This document shows positions 25,621 to 34,331 of a stretch of 64,000 nt of DNA, piece by piece. Position 1 is the first letter of the stretch. Every line of letters starts with the position of its first letter. Source of the DNA: Streptomyces caniscabiei. Its GTDB lineage: Bacteria > Actinomycetota > Actinomycetes > Streptomycetales > Streptomycetaceae. The notes beneath the pieces are model-generated. The model was given only the letters and a program-made list of their open reading frames with translations, made no database searches and had not been told where the DNA came from. Position numbers and translations under genes: made by a program. The stretch is from assembly GCF_014930365.1 (NCBI RefSeq), contig NZ_JABXWI010000008.1:124001-188000 (forward strand), in the 5' to 3' direction.

Positions 25621-26175
25621 ATGGCCACCGTTCTGTCCGTCTCCGGCAGCCCCTCCGTCTCCTCCCGCACCGCGAAGCTCGTCCGCCACCTGGACGCCCG
25701 TCTGATCGCCCAGGGGCACGAGGTCGTGCCGCTCGACATCCGCACCATCCCCGCGGAGGCCCTCCTCGGCGCGGACTTCAAGCACCCCGCCATCGTCGAG
25801 GCCACCGCCCTCTTCGAGCGGGCCGACGGCGTCGTCATCGGCACCCCCGTCTACAAGGCCGCCTACTCCGGAGTCCTCAAGGCCCTGCTCGACCTGCTCC
25901 CGCAGTACGCCCTCACCGGCAAGACGGTGCTGCCCCTGGCCACCGGCGGCACCACCGCCCACGTCCTCGCCCTCGACTACGCGCTGCGGCCGGTCCTCAG
26001 CTCCATGGGCGCCCGGCACATCGTTCCCGGCTGGTTCACCCTCGACAAGGACATCACCGTGGGGGACGACGGCAAGGTCACCATCGCCCCGGCCACCGCC
26101 GAGGCCCTCGGCCAGGTCGTCGACCAGTTCCTGGCCGCGCTCGGCCCGGCGCCCGTCCTGGCCGCCGCGAGCTGA
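25621..26175 (+). CDS. ssuE: NAD(P)H-dependent FMN reductase
   Basis: The 184-aa flavodoxin-like protein supplies FMNH2 to the monooxygenases of this island. It has the N-terminal flavin loop SVSGSPSVSSRTAKL, the central GTPVYKAAYSGVLKALLDLLP that defines the SsuE group, and PLATGGTTAHVLALDYALRPVLSSMGA. Full length. The start is an ATG preceded by GAGGACC. It is followed after 3 bp by the next gene, so it is co-translated with sfnB. Confidence 0.9.
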   Translation: MATVLSVSGSPSVSSRTAKLVRHLDARLIAQGHEVVPLDIRTIPAEALLGADFKHPAIVEATALFERADGVVIGTPVYKAAYSGVLKALLDLLPQYALTGKTVLPLATGGTTAHVLALDYALRPVLSSMGARHIVPGWFTLDKDITVGDDGKVTIAPATAEALGQVVDQFLAALGPAPVLAAAS

Positions 26176-26178
26176 GCC

Positions 26179-27459
26179 ATGACCCACCTCCCCACCCACA
26201 CCCGCGGCGACACCCGCGGCGAGGCCCGCGGCGACCTTCCCGCCGACGCCCGCACCGACGCCCCGGCCGGTCCCCGGGCGGCGAAGGTCATCGCCGACGA
26301 CGCCGAGGCCCTCGCCGTCGCCGCCGCGCTCGCCGAGGAGTTCCGGGCCGGGGCCTCGGAACGGGACGCCGAACGGCGCCTGCCGCGCGCCGAGTTGGAC
26401 CGGCTCTCCGCCTCCGGGCTGCTGGCCGTCACCGTGCCCGCCGCACACGGGGGAGCGGACGTGAGCCACGAGACCCTGGCGGAGATCTTCCGGCTCCTCG
26501 CGTCCGCGGACGCGAGCCTCGCCCAGATCCCGCAGAGCCACTTCGCCTACGTCAACGTGCTGCGCCGCCGGGGGACGCCGGGGCAGCGGGAGTTCTTCTT
26601 CGGTGAACTCCTCGCCGGGCGCCGCTTCGGCAACGCCCAGTCCGAGGCGGGCACCCGGCACGTCCAGGACATCCGCACCCGCCTGGAACCGCTGCCGGAC
26701 GGTTCCCATGTCCTCGACGGGATCAAGCACTACGCGACGGGCGCCCTGTTCGCCGACTGGATCCCGGTGCTGGCCCGCGCCGGGAACGACGCGCTCCATG
26801 TCGCCTACGTGCCCCGGGACGCCCCGGGTGTCACGGTGATCGACGACTGGGACGGCCTCGGCCAGCGCACGACGGCCAGCGGCACGGTCCGCCTGGAGGG
26901 CGTACGGGTGCCGGGCGACCGGGTGCTGCCGCACCACCTCACCTTCGAGGGTCCCCAACTGCACGGCGCGGCGGCCCAGTTGCTGCACGCGGCCATCGAC
27001 GCCGGGATCGCCGGGGGAGCCCTCGCGGAGGCGGCCGAGTTCGTGCGGACGAAGAGCCGGCCGTGGTTCGAGAGCGGCGTCGAGACGGCCGCCGAGGACC
27101 CGCTGCTCATCCAGCGGTTCGGCGAACTCGCTCTCCAGGTACGGGCGTCGGACGCGCTGCTGCGGGAGGCCGCGCGGGTGGTGGACACGGCGAGCGGCGC
27201 CCTGACCGACGACTCGGCGGCCGAGGCGTCCATCGCCGTGGCCGCCGCCAAGGTACAGGCGGCCAACGCCGCCCTGGAGGTGGCGAGCGCCCTGTTCGAG
27301 GTGTCCGGGACCCGGTCGGCACTCCACTCGCTCAATCTGCACCGGCACTGGCGGGACGCCCGCACCCACACCCTGCACGATCCGACCCGCTGGAAGCTCC
27401 AGCACATCGGCCGGTACACGCTCAACGGCACCCGGCCGCCCCGCCACGGCCTCCTCTAG
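26179..27459 (+). CDS. sfnB: SfnB-family sulfur-acquisition oxidoreductase
   Basis: The 426-aa acyl-CoA-dehydrogenase-fold protein belongs to the SfnB group found in sulfonate/sulfone gene clusters. Segments include KVIADDAEALAVAAALAEEF, SGLLAVTVPAAHGGADVSHET, FGNAQSEAGTRHVQDIRTRL, GIKHYATGALFADWIPVLAR and the shared C-terminal HRHWRDARTHTLHDPTRWKLQHIG. The N-terminal 35 residues include an unusual TRGDTRGEARGD repeat that is probably disordered. The reaction of SfnB is not well defined biochemically. Confidence 0.85.
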   Translation: MTHLPTHTRGDTRGEARGDLPADARTDAPAGPRAAKVIADDAEALAVAAALAEEFRAGASERDAERRLPRAELDRLSASGLLAVTVPAAHGGADVSHETLAEIFRLLASADASLAQIPQSHFAYVNVLRRRGTPGQREFFFGELLAGRRFGNAQSEAGTRHVQDIRTRLEPLPDGSHVLDGIKHYATGALFADWIPVLARAGNDALHVAYVPRDAPGVTVIDDWDGLGQRTTASGTVRLEGVRVPGDRVLPHHLTFEGPQLHGAAAQLLHAAIDAGIAGGALAEAAEFVRTKSRPWFESGVETAAEDPLLIQRFGELALQVRASDALLREAARVVDTASGALTDDSAAEASIAVAAAKVQAANAALEVASALFEVSGTRSALHSLNLHRHWRDARTHTLHDPTRWKLQHIGRYTLNGTRPPRHGLL

Positions 27460-27508
27460 GGCCCTGCGGCGGACCGCGGCCCTGGCACCCCTCAGACAGG
27501 AGACCCCC

Positions 27509-28651
27509 GTGTCCCTCACCTTCCACTGGTTCCTGCCCACCAACGGCGACAGCCGTCATGTCGTCGGCGGCGGTCACGGCACTCCCGCCACCGAGTCCGG
27601 CCGGGACCGGCCGCCGACGGTCGGCTACCTCAGCCAGATCGCCCGCGCCGCCGAGGACCTCGGCTTCGTCGGCGCGCTGACCCCCACCGGTGCCTGGTGC
27701 GAGGACGCCTGGCTCACCACCGCGATGGTGAGCCGGCACACCGAACGCCTGAAGTTCCTGGTCGCGTTCCGCCCCGGCTTCGTCTCGCCGACGCTCGCCG
27801 CCCAGATGGCCGCCACCTTCCAGCGGCAGAGCGGCGGACGGCTCCTGCTCAACGTCGTCACCGGCGGCGAGAGCCACGAGCAGCGGGCCTACGGCGACTT
27901 CCTCGACAAGGACGACCGGTATCGCCGTACCGGCGAGTTCCTGGAGGTCGTACGGGGACTGTGGGAGGGCCGGACCGTCGATCTGAAGGGCGAGCACCTC
28001 CAGGTCGAGGACGCGAGGCTCGCGCGGTTGCCCGACCCGGTGCCCGAGGTGTACTTCGGCGGCTCCTCCCCGATCGCCGGGGAGATCGCCGCCCGGTACG
28101 TCGACGTCTACCTCACCTGGGGAGAGCCGCCGGCCGTGGTCGCCGAGAAGATCGCCTGGGTCAGGGCGCTGGCGGCGAAGGAAGGCCGCACCCTCCGCTT
28201 CGGCATCCGGCTGCACGTCATCACCCGCGACACCGCCGAGCAGGCGTGGGCGGAGGCCGACCGGCTGCTCGACGGCTTCGACCCCGAGACCGTACGGTCC
28301 GTGCAGGCCGGCCTCGCCCGCAGCGAGTCCGAGGGCCAGCGGCGGATGCTCGCCCTGCACGGCGGCAACCGCGACGGCCTGGAGATCCACCCCAACCTCT
28401 GGGCCGGCATCGGCCTGGTGCGCGGCGGGGCGGGCACCGCCCTGGTCGGCAGCCACGACGAGGTCGCCGAGCTGATCAAGGAGTACCACGCCCTCGGCAT
28501 CGACGAGTTCGTCCTCTCGGGCTACCCGCACCTGGAGGAGGCGTACTGGTTCGGCGAGGGCGTCCTGCCCCGGCTCGCCGCCCAGGGCCTGTGGCGTCAC
28601 CCCTTCGCCGTGCCGGCCGCGCCCACGGCACTGGTGCCGTTCGCGAGCTGA
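27509..28651 (+). CDS. ssuD: FMNH2-dependent alkanesulfonate monooxygenase
   Basis: The 380-aa luciferase-like enzyme would cleave alkanesulfonates to aldehyde and sulfite. SsuD features are LTFHWFLPTNGDSRHVVGGGHG, LTPTGAWCEDAWLTTAMVS (conserved Cys), FLVAFRPGFVSPTLAAQMAATFQRQSGGRLLLNVVTGG and PEVYFGGSSPIAGEIAARYVDVYLTWGE. The start is a GTG at 27509, 49 bp after sfnB. No ssuABC sulfonate importer is present in the window, so uptake must be encoded elsewhere. Confidence 0.92.
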   Translation: MSLTFHWFLPTNGDSRHVVGGGHGTPATESGRDRPPTVGYLSQIARAAEDLGFVGALTPTGAWCEDAWLTTAMVSRHTERLKFLVAFRPGFVSPTLAAQMAATFQRQSGGRLLLNVVTGGESHEQRAYGDFLDKDDRYRRTGEFLEVVRGLWEGRTVDLKGEHLQVEDARLARLPDPVPEVYFGGSSPIAGEIAARYVDVYLTWGEPPAVVAEKIAWVRALAAKEGRTLRFGIRLHVITRDTAEQAWAEADRLLDGFDPETVRSVQAGLARSESEGQRRMLALHGGNRDGLEIHPNLWAGIGLVRGGAGTALVGSHDEVAELIKEYHALGIDEFVLSGYPHLEEAYWFGEGVLPRLAAQGLWRHPFAVPAAPTALVPFAS

Positions 28652-28671
28652 CACGGACCGGCCGGGGCCGT

Positions 28672-29715
28672 TCAGTAGGCGGCCGACAGCGAGGCGAGGT
28701 GGGCCCGGCGGACCTCCGGGGTCTGTCCCTGCACCAGGAGGAACATCGCCTCCCGGGCCAGGCGTTGGGCACGGCTGTCCAGATCGATGGCGCGTCCGCC
28801 GCCGGCGACGACCGCGGCGGTCGTCGCCGTGCGCATCAGGTCGAACGCCTTCGTCTTCAGGGCCAGCCGCTCCTCCATGTGCTCGTGCGGCGCCGGATGG
28901 TCGGCGAGGGCGTACGCCTGCCGCCGCACCTTGTCCAGCCGCAGGCGGAGCGCCTTGGTCGTGGGGTCGTCCTGCTCCAGCAGGCCGAGGGCCGACTCGG
29001 CGACCCCGAACACCGCGGGTGAGGCGTTCGTCGGCTTGGGGCGGTCGCTCGCGGCCCAGGACTCGTACGGCGCGTGCAGGGCCACGGCGTCGTCCGGGAC
29101 CCACAGCCCGTCGAGCTCGAGCGAGACCGTACGGGCGGCCGTGAGCGCGGCGAGCCGCATGGGCGCCGAGGCCCGCAGCCCGGACTGCTGACGGGCCTCC
29201 GTGAACGCGAACACCACCTCGTCGGCGTCCGTGACCCCGGCCAGCAGCATCACGTCGTTCAGGCCCCACCCCGTGTACCAGGGGACCGTGCCGTGGAACC
29301 GCCAGCCGCCCCGTCTGGGCACGGCCCGGACCGGGACCTGCGGGTAGCGCCGCAGATGCGCGTACGCCACGCCGGACAGCAGCTCGCCGGTGGCCAGCTT
29401 CCCCAACAGGTTCTCCCGGGCCGGGAGTTCGCTCTTCGCCAGGGTCAGCACGGGGGTGTGGTGCTGGGTCTGCACGAACCAGGTGGAGCAGCAGGCCCCC
29501 GCCAGGATCTCGGCGGTCTCCCGCGCCACCGAGTGGGGCGCCCCCGAACCGCCGTACGCCACCGGCGCGCTCACCCCGAGCAGCCCGGACCGCTTGATCG
29601 CCTGGATGCTGCTCGCGGGCACCCCCTCCTGGTCGACACGCTCCGCCTGGGGCGTGAGGACCTCGGCGGCGAGTCCGCGCGCCTGGACGACGAGAGGGTG
29701 CGGTGACGTGGTCAT
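28672..29715 (-). CDS. Acyl-CoA-dehydrogenase-like flavoprotein facing the sulfur island
   Basis: The 347-aa protein has the acyl-CoA dehydrogenase fold (KRSGLLGVSAPVAYGGSGAPHS at the N-terminus; VAGGGRAIDLDSRAQRLAREAMFLLVQGQTPE at the C-terminus) but lacks the usual catalytic Glu context, suggesting a DszC/SfnB-like or other flavin-dependent role. It is convergent with ssuD, 20 bp between stops, so it is probably regulated separately. ATG 29715 was chosen because GGAG lies upstream at nine bases. The substrate is unknown, but association with sulfur acquisition is likely. Confidence 0.78.
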   Translation of the reverse strand: MTTSPHPLVVQARGLAAEVLTPQAERVDQEGVPASSIQAIKRSGLLGVSAPVAYGGSGAPHSVARETAEILAGACCSTWFVQTQHHTPVLTLAKSELPARENLLGKLATGELLSGVAYAHLRRYPQVPVRAVPRRGGWRFHGTVPWYTGWGLNDVMLLAGVTDADEVVFAFTEARQQSGLRASAPMRLAALTAARTVSLELDGLWVPDDAVALHAPYESWAASDRPKPTNASPAVFGVAESALGLLEQDDPTTKALRLRLDKVRRQAYALADHPAPHEHMEERLALKTKAFDLMRTATTAAVVAGGGRAIDLDSRAQRLAREAMFLLVQGQTPEVRRAHLASLSAAY

Positions 29716-29956
29716 GGGGTGATTCTCCCCGGCCCGGACCCCAAAGATCACCTCTTCGGGGCCGGAAGATCACCTGCCCTCGCTCCCCTCGCACGGTGTG
29801 TGACCTGCGCCACGTCGGCCCGTTGTCAGGTTGCCGGTCGCAACCGGTCAGGCCGCTGCGCTTGCATGTGATCGTCGGGCCCGCGCCCCGCCGGGCCCCG
29901 TGAGCGACGGTTCGCTCCACCCCCCACCGGGCCGCTCGGCCCGTAAGGAGAAGACC

Positions 29957-30838
29957 ATGAAAGACCGGGCCAAGGTCGAGGAACTCCTCGTCACGTCGGA
30001 TCTCCAGGTGCAGACCTCGAAGGTCGCGTGGCGGCACGTCGAGGCCGAGTACGTGGACGTGGTCGAGGACATCCTGGCCACACTGGCGCCGAGCGGCCCC
30101 TACGCGTACACGGTCGTCCCCGCCGTCGAAGAGGGCAAGGAGATCCCGACCCAGCGGATCGTCGACTCCTACGAGGCCATCGAGAACAGCTACCGCACCA
30201 TGCACCGGTACGCGGCCGTGATCGGGATCCGGCCCGTCACCGAGATCAACGCCTCCTGGTACACCTTCGTCAGCGGTTCGGGCCGCGGGCGCGACAAGAG
30301 CACCGGCGCCGAGAGCGAACGCCCCATCGTCGTGCTGTTCCCGACGATGGGATCGCAGGGCATCACCGGTGAACTCTTCTGGGGCCGTACGCAGCAGGAG
30401 TCCCTGCCGGGCGACCCGGCGGACGGCGCGCTGGCCGGCCGGTTCGCCGTGGCCCGGGTGCACGCCGAGTTGCTCGACGCCTATCGCGAGGGTGATGTGG
30501 ACGCCATCGTCGAGCGCGCCCACCCCGAGATCCAGACCGGTGTGCGGCACTACGCGGCGGGGGCCGGCACCCTGGTCGAACTGCACACCAAGGACGAACT
30601 GAGGTCCCACCTCCAGGAGTTCTACGCCCACTACGAGGTCCGGGACATCGAGGTCGTCAAGCGGCACTTCGACGACTGGTTCTTCTTCCACGAGCTGCGC
30701 TGGACGGTGGAGGTCCGCAGGGGGCCCGAGGCGGGCTCCGTCCTCCGCCACCACACCGCCGAGTACGCGGAGGTGTCCGGCGCCGGGCTGGTCGTGGCGC
30801 ACATCGGGCACGGGACGGACCAGTTGAAGCTCGGCTGA
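29957..30838 (+). CDS. Protein with two NTF2/SnoaL-like halves
   Basis: The 293-aa cytoplasmic protein looks like two NTF2-like (SnoaL-type) alpha-plus-beta barrels in tandem. The second half (about 155-290) begins FAVARVHAELLDAYREGDVDAIVERAHPE and contains WFFFHELRWTVEVRRG. The first half (about 15-135) has WRHVEAEYVDVVEDILATL and PTQRIVDSYEAIENSYRTMHRY. NTF2-like folds serve as isomerases, hydrolases or small-molecule binders, so function is open. AAGGAG precedes the ATG. The neighbouring MarR gene is co-oriented. Confidence 0.7.
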   Translation: MKDRAKVEELLVTSDLQVQTSKVAWRHVEAEYVDVVEDILATLAPSGPYAYTVVPAVEEGKEIPTQRIVDSYEAIENSYRTMHRYAAVIGIRPVTEINASWYTFVSGSGRGRDKSTGAESERPIVVLFPTMGSQGITGELFWGRTQQESLPGDPADGALAGRFAVARVHAELLDAYREGDVDAIVERAHPEIQTGVRHYAAGAGTLVELHTKDELRSHLQEFYAHYEVRDIEVVKRHFDDWFFFHELRWTVEVRRGPEAGSVLRHHTAEYAEVSGAGLVVAHIGHGTDQLKLG

Positions 30839-30868
30839 GCCGGAGCGCGACGTGCGGCCTCCGTGGCA

Positions 30869-30885
30869 TTGCTTGACTTAGGCAA
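30869..30885 (+). promoter_or_regulatory. Quasi-palindrome at the promoter of the MarR gene
   Basis: TTGCTTGACTTAGGCAA is a 17-bp imperfect dyad (TTGC/GCAA ends) that includes a -35-like TTGACT (30873-30878). TACGGT at 30894-30899 ends six bases before the ATG at 30906, so the mRNA may be leaderless. It is a typical size and place for MarR autorepression. Confidence 0.5.
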
Positions 30886-30905
30886 ACATCTGTTACGGTG
30901 GTCGC

Positions 30906-31409
30906 ATGTCCACACCACGCCCCGTCGAAGCGGCGTCCCTGGGGGACGTGACCGAGATCGAGCGGCTGCTCACCCGGCTCGCGTACCTGGCCGGGCGGAC
31001 CCGCCGGCACGAACGACTGATGTCCGACAGCGGAGTCTCGCTGGACCGCTCCTCCGTCGCGATCCTGCGGCACATCGCCGAGAGCGAGCCGCTGCGCCCG
31101 GGCGTGCTCGCCGTCCGGCTGTCCGTGGAGGCCTCCCATGTCACCCGGCAGCTACGGCAGTTGGAGAGCGACGGCCATGTGATCCGGGTGCCCGACCCGG
31201 AGGACCGCCGGGCGCAGCGGGTCCAGATCACCGAGGCAGGGCTCGCGGCCTTCGGCCGTGTCAGGGAGGCGAGCCGCCGGGGGATCGGGGACGCGCTGGA
31301 GGACTGGTCCACCGAGGACCTGCGGCAACTCGCCGCGCTCTTCAACCGGTTGGTCGACGACTTCGTCGAGCAGGCCGAGACGGCCGTCGGCCCGCGGCCC
31401 GTCGGCTGA
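30906..31409 (+). CDS. MarR-family regulator
   Basis: The 167-aa winged-helix regulator has helix 1 EIERLLTRLAYLAGRTRRHERLM, the DNA-reading segment RPGVLAVRLSVEASHVTRQLRQLESDGHV and the wing VRVPDPEDRRAQRVQIT. The target is probably its own promoter, where a MarR-like dyad overlaps the -35 box, and possibly the NTF2-like gene upstream. No ribosome-binding site is visible before the ATG, consistent with a leaderless transcript. Confidence 0.85.
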   Translation: MSTPRPVEAASLGDVTEIERLLTRLAYLAGRTRRHERLMSDSGVSLDRSSVAILRHIAESEPLRPGVLAVRLSVEASHVTRQLRQLESDGHVIRVPDPEDRRAQRVQITEAGLAAFGRVREASRRGIGDALEDWSTEDLRQLAALFNRLVDDFVEQAETAVGPRPVG

Positions 31410-31485
31410 CCGCGCACGGCCCGATCCCCCACGCGAGCCCTCCTCGAACGGTCTGGTCATGCGCACTCAGCTCACCGGGAAACCC

Positions 31486-32178
31486 ATGGCGCGACGAGAC
31501 GGCGCGCAGCACGTCCTGCTGGTGGCCGACGACCCCGGCGTCACCGAACTCCTCACCACCACCATGCGGTTGGCCGGATATCGCGTCGCCGCGGCGGACA
31601 CCGGCACCGAGGGAACGGCACGGATCGCCCGGGGCGGGTACGACCTCGTCGTCTGGGACGCCGCCGTGCCGGACCCCGAGCGCCTCGGGCGGGCCCGGCA
31701 CGGCGCGCCTGTGGGCCGGCCCCCGCTGCTCTTCCTGGCCGCCTGCGACACCCTGTACGACCTGGTGCCCGGCCTGCGCCCCGGCGACGAGGACTACGTC
31801 GTCAAGCCCCTCAGGGTTGCCGAAGTCCTGCACCGTGCACGGGCGTTGCTGCACGGACGCGGCGGTCCCGAGCGGACGGAGGGGGTGCCCTGCTACGGCG
31901 ACCTGGTCCTGGACGACGCCGCCTGCGAGGCGCGGCGCGGATCCAGACCGCTCGGCCTCACGCCCGCCGAGTACCGGCTGCTGCGCCATCTGCTGGCGAA
32001 CGCGGAGCATGTGCTGTCCAAGGAGCAGATCAGCCGGCACGTCTGGGGCGAGTACCGCGCGCACGGCGCGATCGAGAAGCTCGTGGCCCGGCTCCGACGC
32101 AAGACCGACCGCGAGGAACCCGCGCTGATCCACACCCGGCGCGGCTTCGGCTACTGGCTTGGCTGTCCCGACGACTGA
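31486..32178 (+). CDS. Orphan OmpR/PhoB-type response regulator with altered receiver
   Basis: The 230-aa protein has an N-terminal receiver (acid pair in LLVADDPGVTELL, candidate phospho-Asp in YDLVVWDAAVPD, conserved Lys in YVVKPLR) and a C-terminal winged helix (LGLTPAEYRLLRHLLANAEHVLSKEQISRHVWG, VARLRRKTDREEPALIHTRRGFGYWL). The receiver Thr/Ser switch residue is replaced by Ala (LFLAACD), so signalling may be atypical or phosphorylation-independent. No histidine kinase is adjacent. An in-frame ATG at 31459 is possible. 31486 was chosen for its weak GGGA site. Confidence 0.8.
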   Translation: MARRDGAQHVLLVADDPGVTELLTTTMRLAGYRVAAADTGTEGTARIARGGYDLVVWDAAVPDPERLGRARHGAPVGRPPLLFLAACDTLYDLVPGLRPGDEDYVVKPLRVAEVLHRARALLHGRGGPERTEGVPCYGDLVLDDAACEARRGSRPLGLTPAEYRLLRHLLANAEHVLSKEQISRHVWGEYRAHGAIEKLVARLRRKTDREEPALIHTRRGFGYWLGCPDD

Positions 32179-32231
32179 CCGCACGGCCGAGTGGACCCGG
32201 GGGGCGGCCTGACCTCCCGTCATGGGAGCCG

Positions 32232-32262
32232 ACTGGTCTACACCCTTGACTGGTACAGACCA
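32232..32262 (+). promoter_or_regulatory. Pair of DasR-like (dre) sites at the chitinase promoter
   Basis: Two direct copies of an ACTGGT...ACC motif occur at 32232-32244 (ACTGGTCTACACC) and 32249-32262 (ACTGGTACAGACCA), 17 bp apart. Both resemble the DasR-responsive element (ACTGGTCTAGACCA core) known at Streptomyces chitin and N-acetylglucosamine genes. The second overlaps the -35-like TTGACT at 32246-32251. Confidence 0.65.
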
Positions 32263-32408
32263 ACGCGGTTGAGTGTGCCCCACACCCCCACCACGGCCGC
32301 CCCCACGCCGTGGCCGGCCCCGCCGGCGCGTGCGCGCGAGGTACGTCCCAGCCATGCCCTCGGGCCCCTCGCCCGGGTGCGGCCGTGCTCCACGAAGGAG
32401 TTGGTCCC

Positions 32409-33296
32409 GTGTCGAGGCGTCGTACATCCGCTCTGCTGACCGCCCTGCTCATCGGTGGTTCCACACCCCTGCTGCTGCCCGCCCAGAGCGCGTCCGCCGC
32501 TCCCTGTTCGAGCTACGCGAGCTGGGTGGCCGGCCGGTCCTACGTCACCGGCGACATCGTGCGTTACACCGACGGCAGGGCGTACATCGCCGAGCACGAC
32601 AACCCGGGGTACGACCCCACCATCAGCACCTGGTACTGGGAGCCGTACGCCTGCGAGAACGGCCCCACCAACCCCTCCGGATTCGTGGTGAGCGAAGCGC
32701 AGTTCAACCAGATGTTCCCGAACCGGAACTCGTTCTACACGTACAGCGGTCTGCGGGCGGCCATGAGCGCCTACCCGGCCTTCGCCACCACCGGCAGCGA
32801 CACCGTCAGGAAGCAGGAGGCGGCGGCGTTCCTCGCCAACGTCAACCACGAGACCGGCGGCCTCGTCCACATCGTCGAGCAGAACACCGCCAACTACCCC
32901 ACCTACTGCGACTGGGGCCGACCGTACGGCTGCCCGGCCGGTCAGTCGGCCTACTACGGGCGCGGCCCCATCCAGCTGAGCTGGAACTTCAACTACAAGG
33001 CGGCGGGCGACGCGCTCGGCCTGAACCTCCTGGGCAACCCCTGGCTGGTCCAGAACGACGCGGCCGTCGCCTGGAAGACCGCCCTGTGGTACTGGAACAC
33101 CCAGACCGGGCCCGGCTCCATGACCGGCCACAACGCCATGGTCAACGGCGCCGGATTCGGCCACACCGTCCGCAGCATCAACGGCTCCCTGGAGTGCGAC
33201 GGCAAGAACCCCGCGCAGGTGCAGAGCCGGGTCAGCGCGTACCAGCGGTTCGTCCAGATACTCGGCACGTCGGCGGGCGGCAATCTGTACTGCTGA
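32409..33296 (+). CDS. Secreted GH19 chitinase with chitin-binding domain
   Basis: The 295-aa exported enzyme hydrolyses chitin. A signal peptide spans residues 1-31 (RRRTSALLTALLIGG...ASA). A CBM5/12-type domain follows (SSYASWVAGRSYVTGDIVRY...WYWEPYAC). The GH19 catalytic domain begins at SGFVVSEAQFNQMFPNRNSFY and holds the acid and base glutamates nine residues apart in NHETGGLVHIVEQ, plus YYGRGPIQLSWNFNY. The layout matches Streptomyces ChiC-type enzymes. The GTG start has AAGGAG eight bases upstream. Regulation by DasR is suggested by the operator pair upstream. Confidence 0.92.
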   Translation: MSRRRTSALLTALLIGGSTPLLLPAQSASAAPCSSYASWVAGRSYVTGDIVRYTDGRAYIAEHDNPGYDPTISTWYWEPYACENGPTNPSGFVVSEAQFNQMFPNRNSFYTYSGLRAAMSAYPAFATTGSDTVRKQEAAAFLANVNHETGGLVHIVEQNTANYPTYCDWGRPYGCPAGQSAYYGRGPIQLSWNFNYKAAGDALGLNLLGNPWLVQNDAAVAWKTALWYWNTQTGPGSMTGHNAMVNGAGFGHTVRSINGSLECDGKNPAQVQSRVSAYQRFVQILGTSAGGNLYC

Positions 33297-33344
33297 CGGG
33301 GGCGGACGGGGCACCTTCGCCCGGCGGCATGGGAGACTCGGTCG

Positions 33345-34283
33345 ATGACCTCCGGGACGATCGACGCGGCCGCCGCGGGCAGTTGGACGCTCGGCGACCT
33401 GCCCGTCCGCCGCGTCGGCCTCGGCGCGATGCGGCTGACGGGCAGCGCCGCCTTCCACCTCGGGACGCCGAGGAACCGCGACGAATCGATCGCCGTGCTG
33501 CGGCGCGCGGTCGAGCTGGGCGTCAACCACATCGACACGGCGGCCTTCTACTTCTCCTCCCTGCGGTCCGCCAACGAGCTGATCAACAGCGCGTTGGGCG
33601 GGCCCTACCCGGACGACCTGGTCATCGTCACCAAGGTCGGACCGCACCGGGAGCACTCGGGGGAGTGGGGGACGGCCGCCCGCCCCGACCAGCTGCGCGG
33701 CCAGGTCGAGGAGAACCTGCGGCAGTTGGGCCGCGACCACCTCGACGTCGTCAACCTCCGCCGGATGCGGCAGGACTCCATCGCCGAGCACTTCGGGGCC
33801 CTGGCCGAACTGCGCGAGGCCGGGCTGGTCCGTCATCTCGGCGTCTCCGCCGTCGAACCCCGGCACCTGGAGGAGGCCCGCGCGATCGCCCCCGTGGTCT
33901 GTGTGCAGAACCGGTACGGACTCGACGGCCCCGACCCGTCCGCCGACGAGATGCTCCGGGTCTGTGGCGAGCAGGGCCTCGCGTTCGTGCCGTTCTACGC
34001 GATCGCCGGCGAAGCCGGACCCGAGGGCGCGAGCGCCGCGCACCACGACGCCCTGCACGCCGTCGCCCGCGCCCACGACGCCACCCCCGCCCAGATCCGG
34101 CTCGCCTGGACCCTCCACCAGGGACAGCACGTCCTCGCCATCCCCGGCACGGGGAATCCGGACCACCTGGCCGAGAACGTCGCCGCCGGCGCCCTCCGGC
34201 TCACGGGGGAGGAACTGGCCCGGCTGGACGCGATCCACCGAGGCGAGGCGTCCCCGCAAAGCGGCACCAACGGGTTCATATAG
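33345..34283 (+). CDS. Aldo/keto reductase
   Basis: The 312-aa TIM-barrel oxidoreductase has the AKR catalytic Asp and Tyr in HIDTAAFYFSS, the Lys in DLVIVTKVG and the NADPH-binding end block LAIPGTGNPDHLAENV. The usual active-site His position is replaced in NLRRMRQDS. The substrate is unknown. It is 48 bp after the chitinase but with no sign of shared function. The ATG lies just after a GATG sequence without a strong ribosome-binding site. Confidence 0.85.
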   Translation: MTSGTIDAAAAGSWTLGDLPVRRVGLGAMRLTGSAAFHLGTPRNRDESIAVLRRAVELGVNHIDTAAFYFSSLRSANELINSALGGPYPDDLVIVTKVGPHREHSGEWGTAARPDQLRGQVEENLRQLGRDHLDVVNLRRMRQDSIAEHFGALAELREAGLVRHLGVSAVEPRHLEEARAIAPVVCVQNRYGLDGPDPSADEMLRVCGEQGLAFVPFYAIAGEAGPEGASAAHHDALHAVARAHDATPAQIRLAWTLHQGQHVLAIPGTGNPDHLAENVAAGALRLTGEELARLDAIHRGEASPQSGTNGFI

Positions 34284-34331
34284 GCTGCCGGTTCTGTCCC
34301 TGCCGTTCGCCACCACCCGGGAGAGTCACCC

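Noticed and set aside
27422..30811. Long minus-strand frame across ssuD and the NTF2-like gene
   Set aside because: It is a shadow in a different frame of ssuD, the acyl-CoA-dehydrogenase-like gene and the NTF2-like gene; no family motifs.
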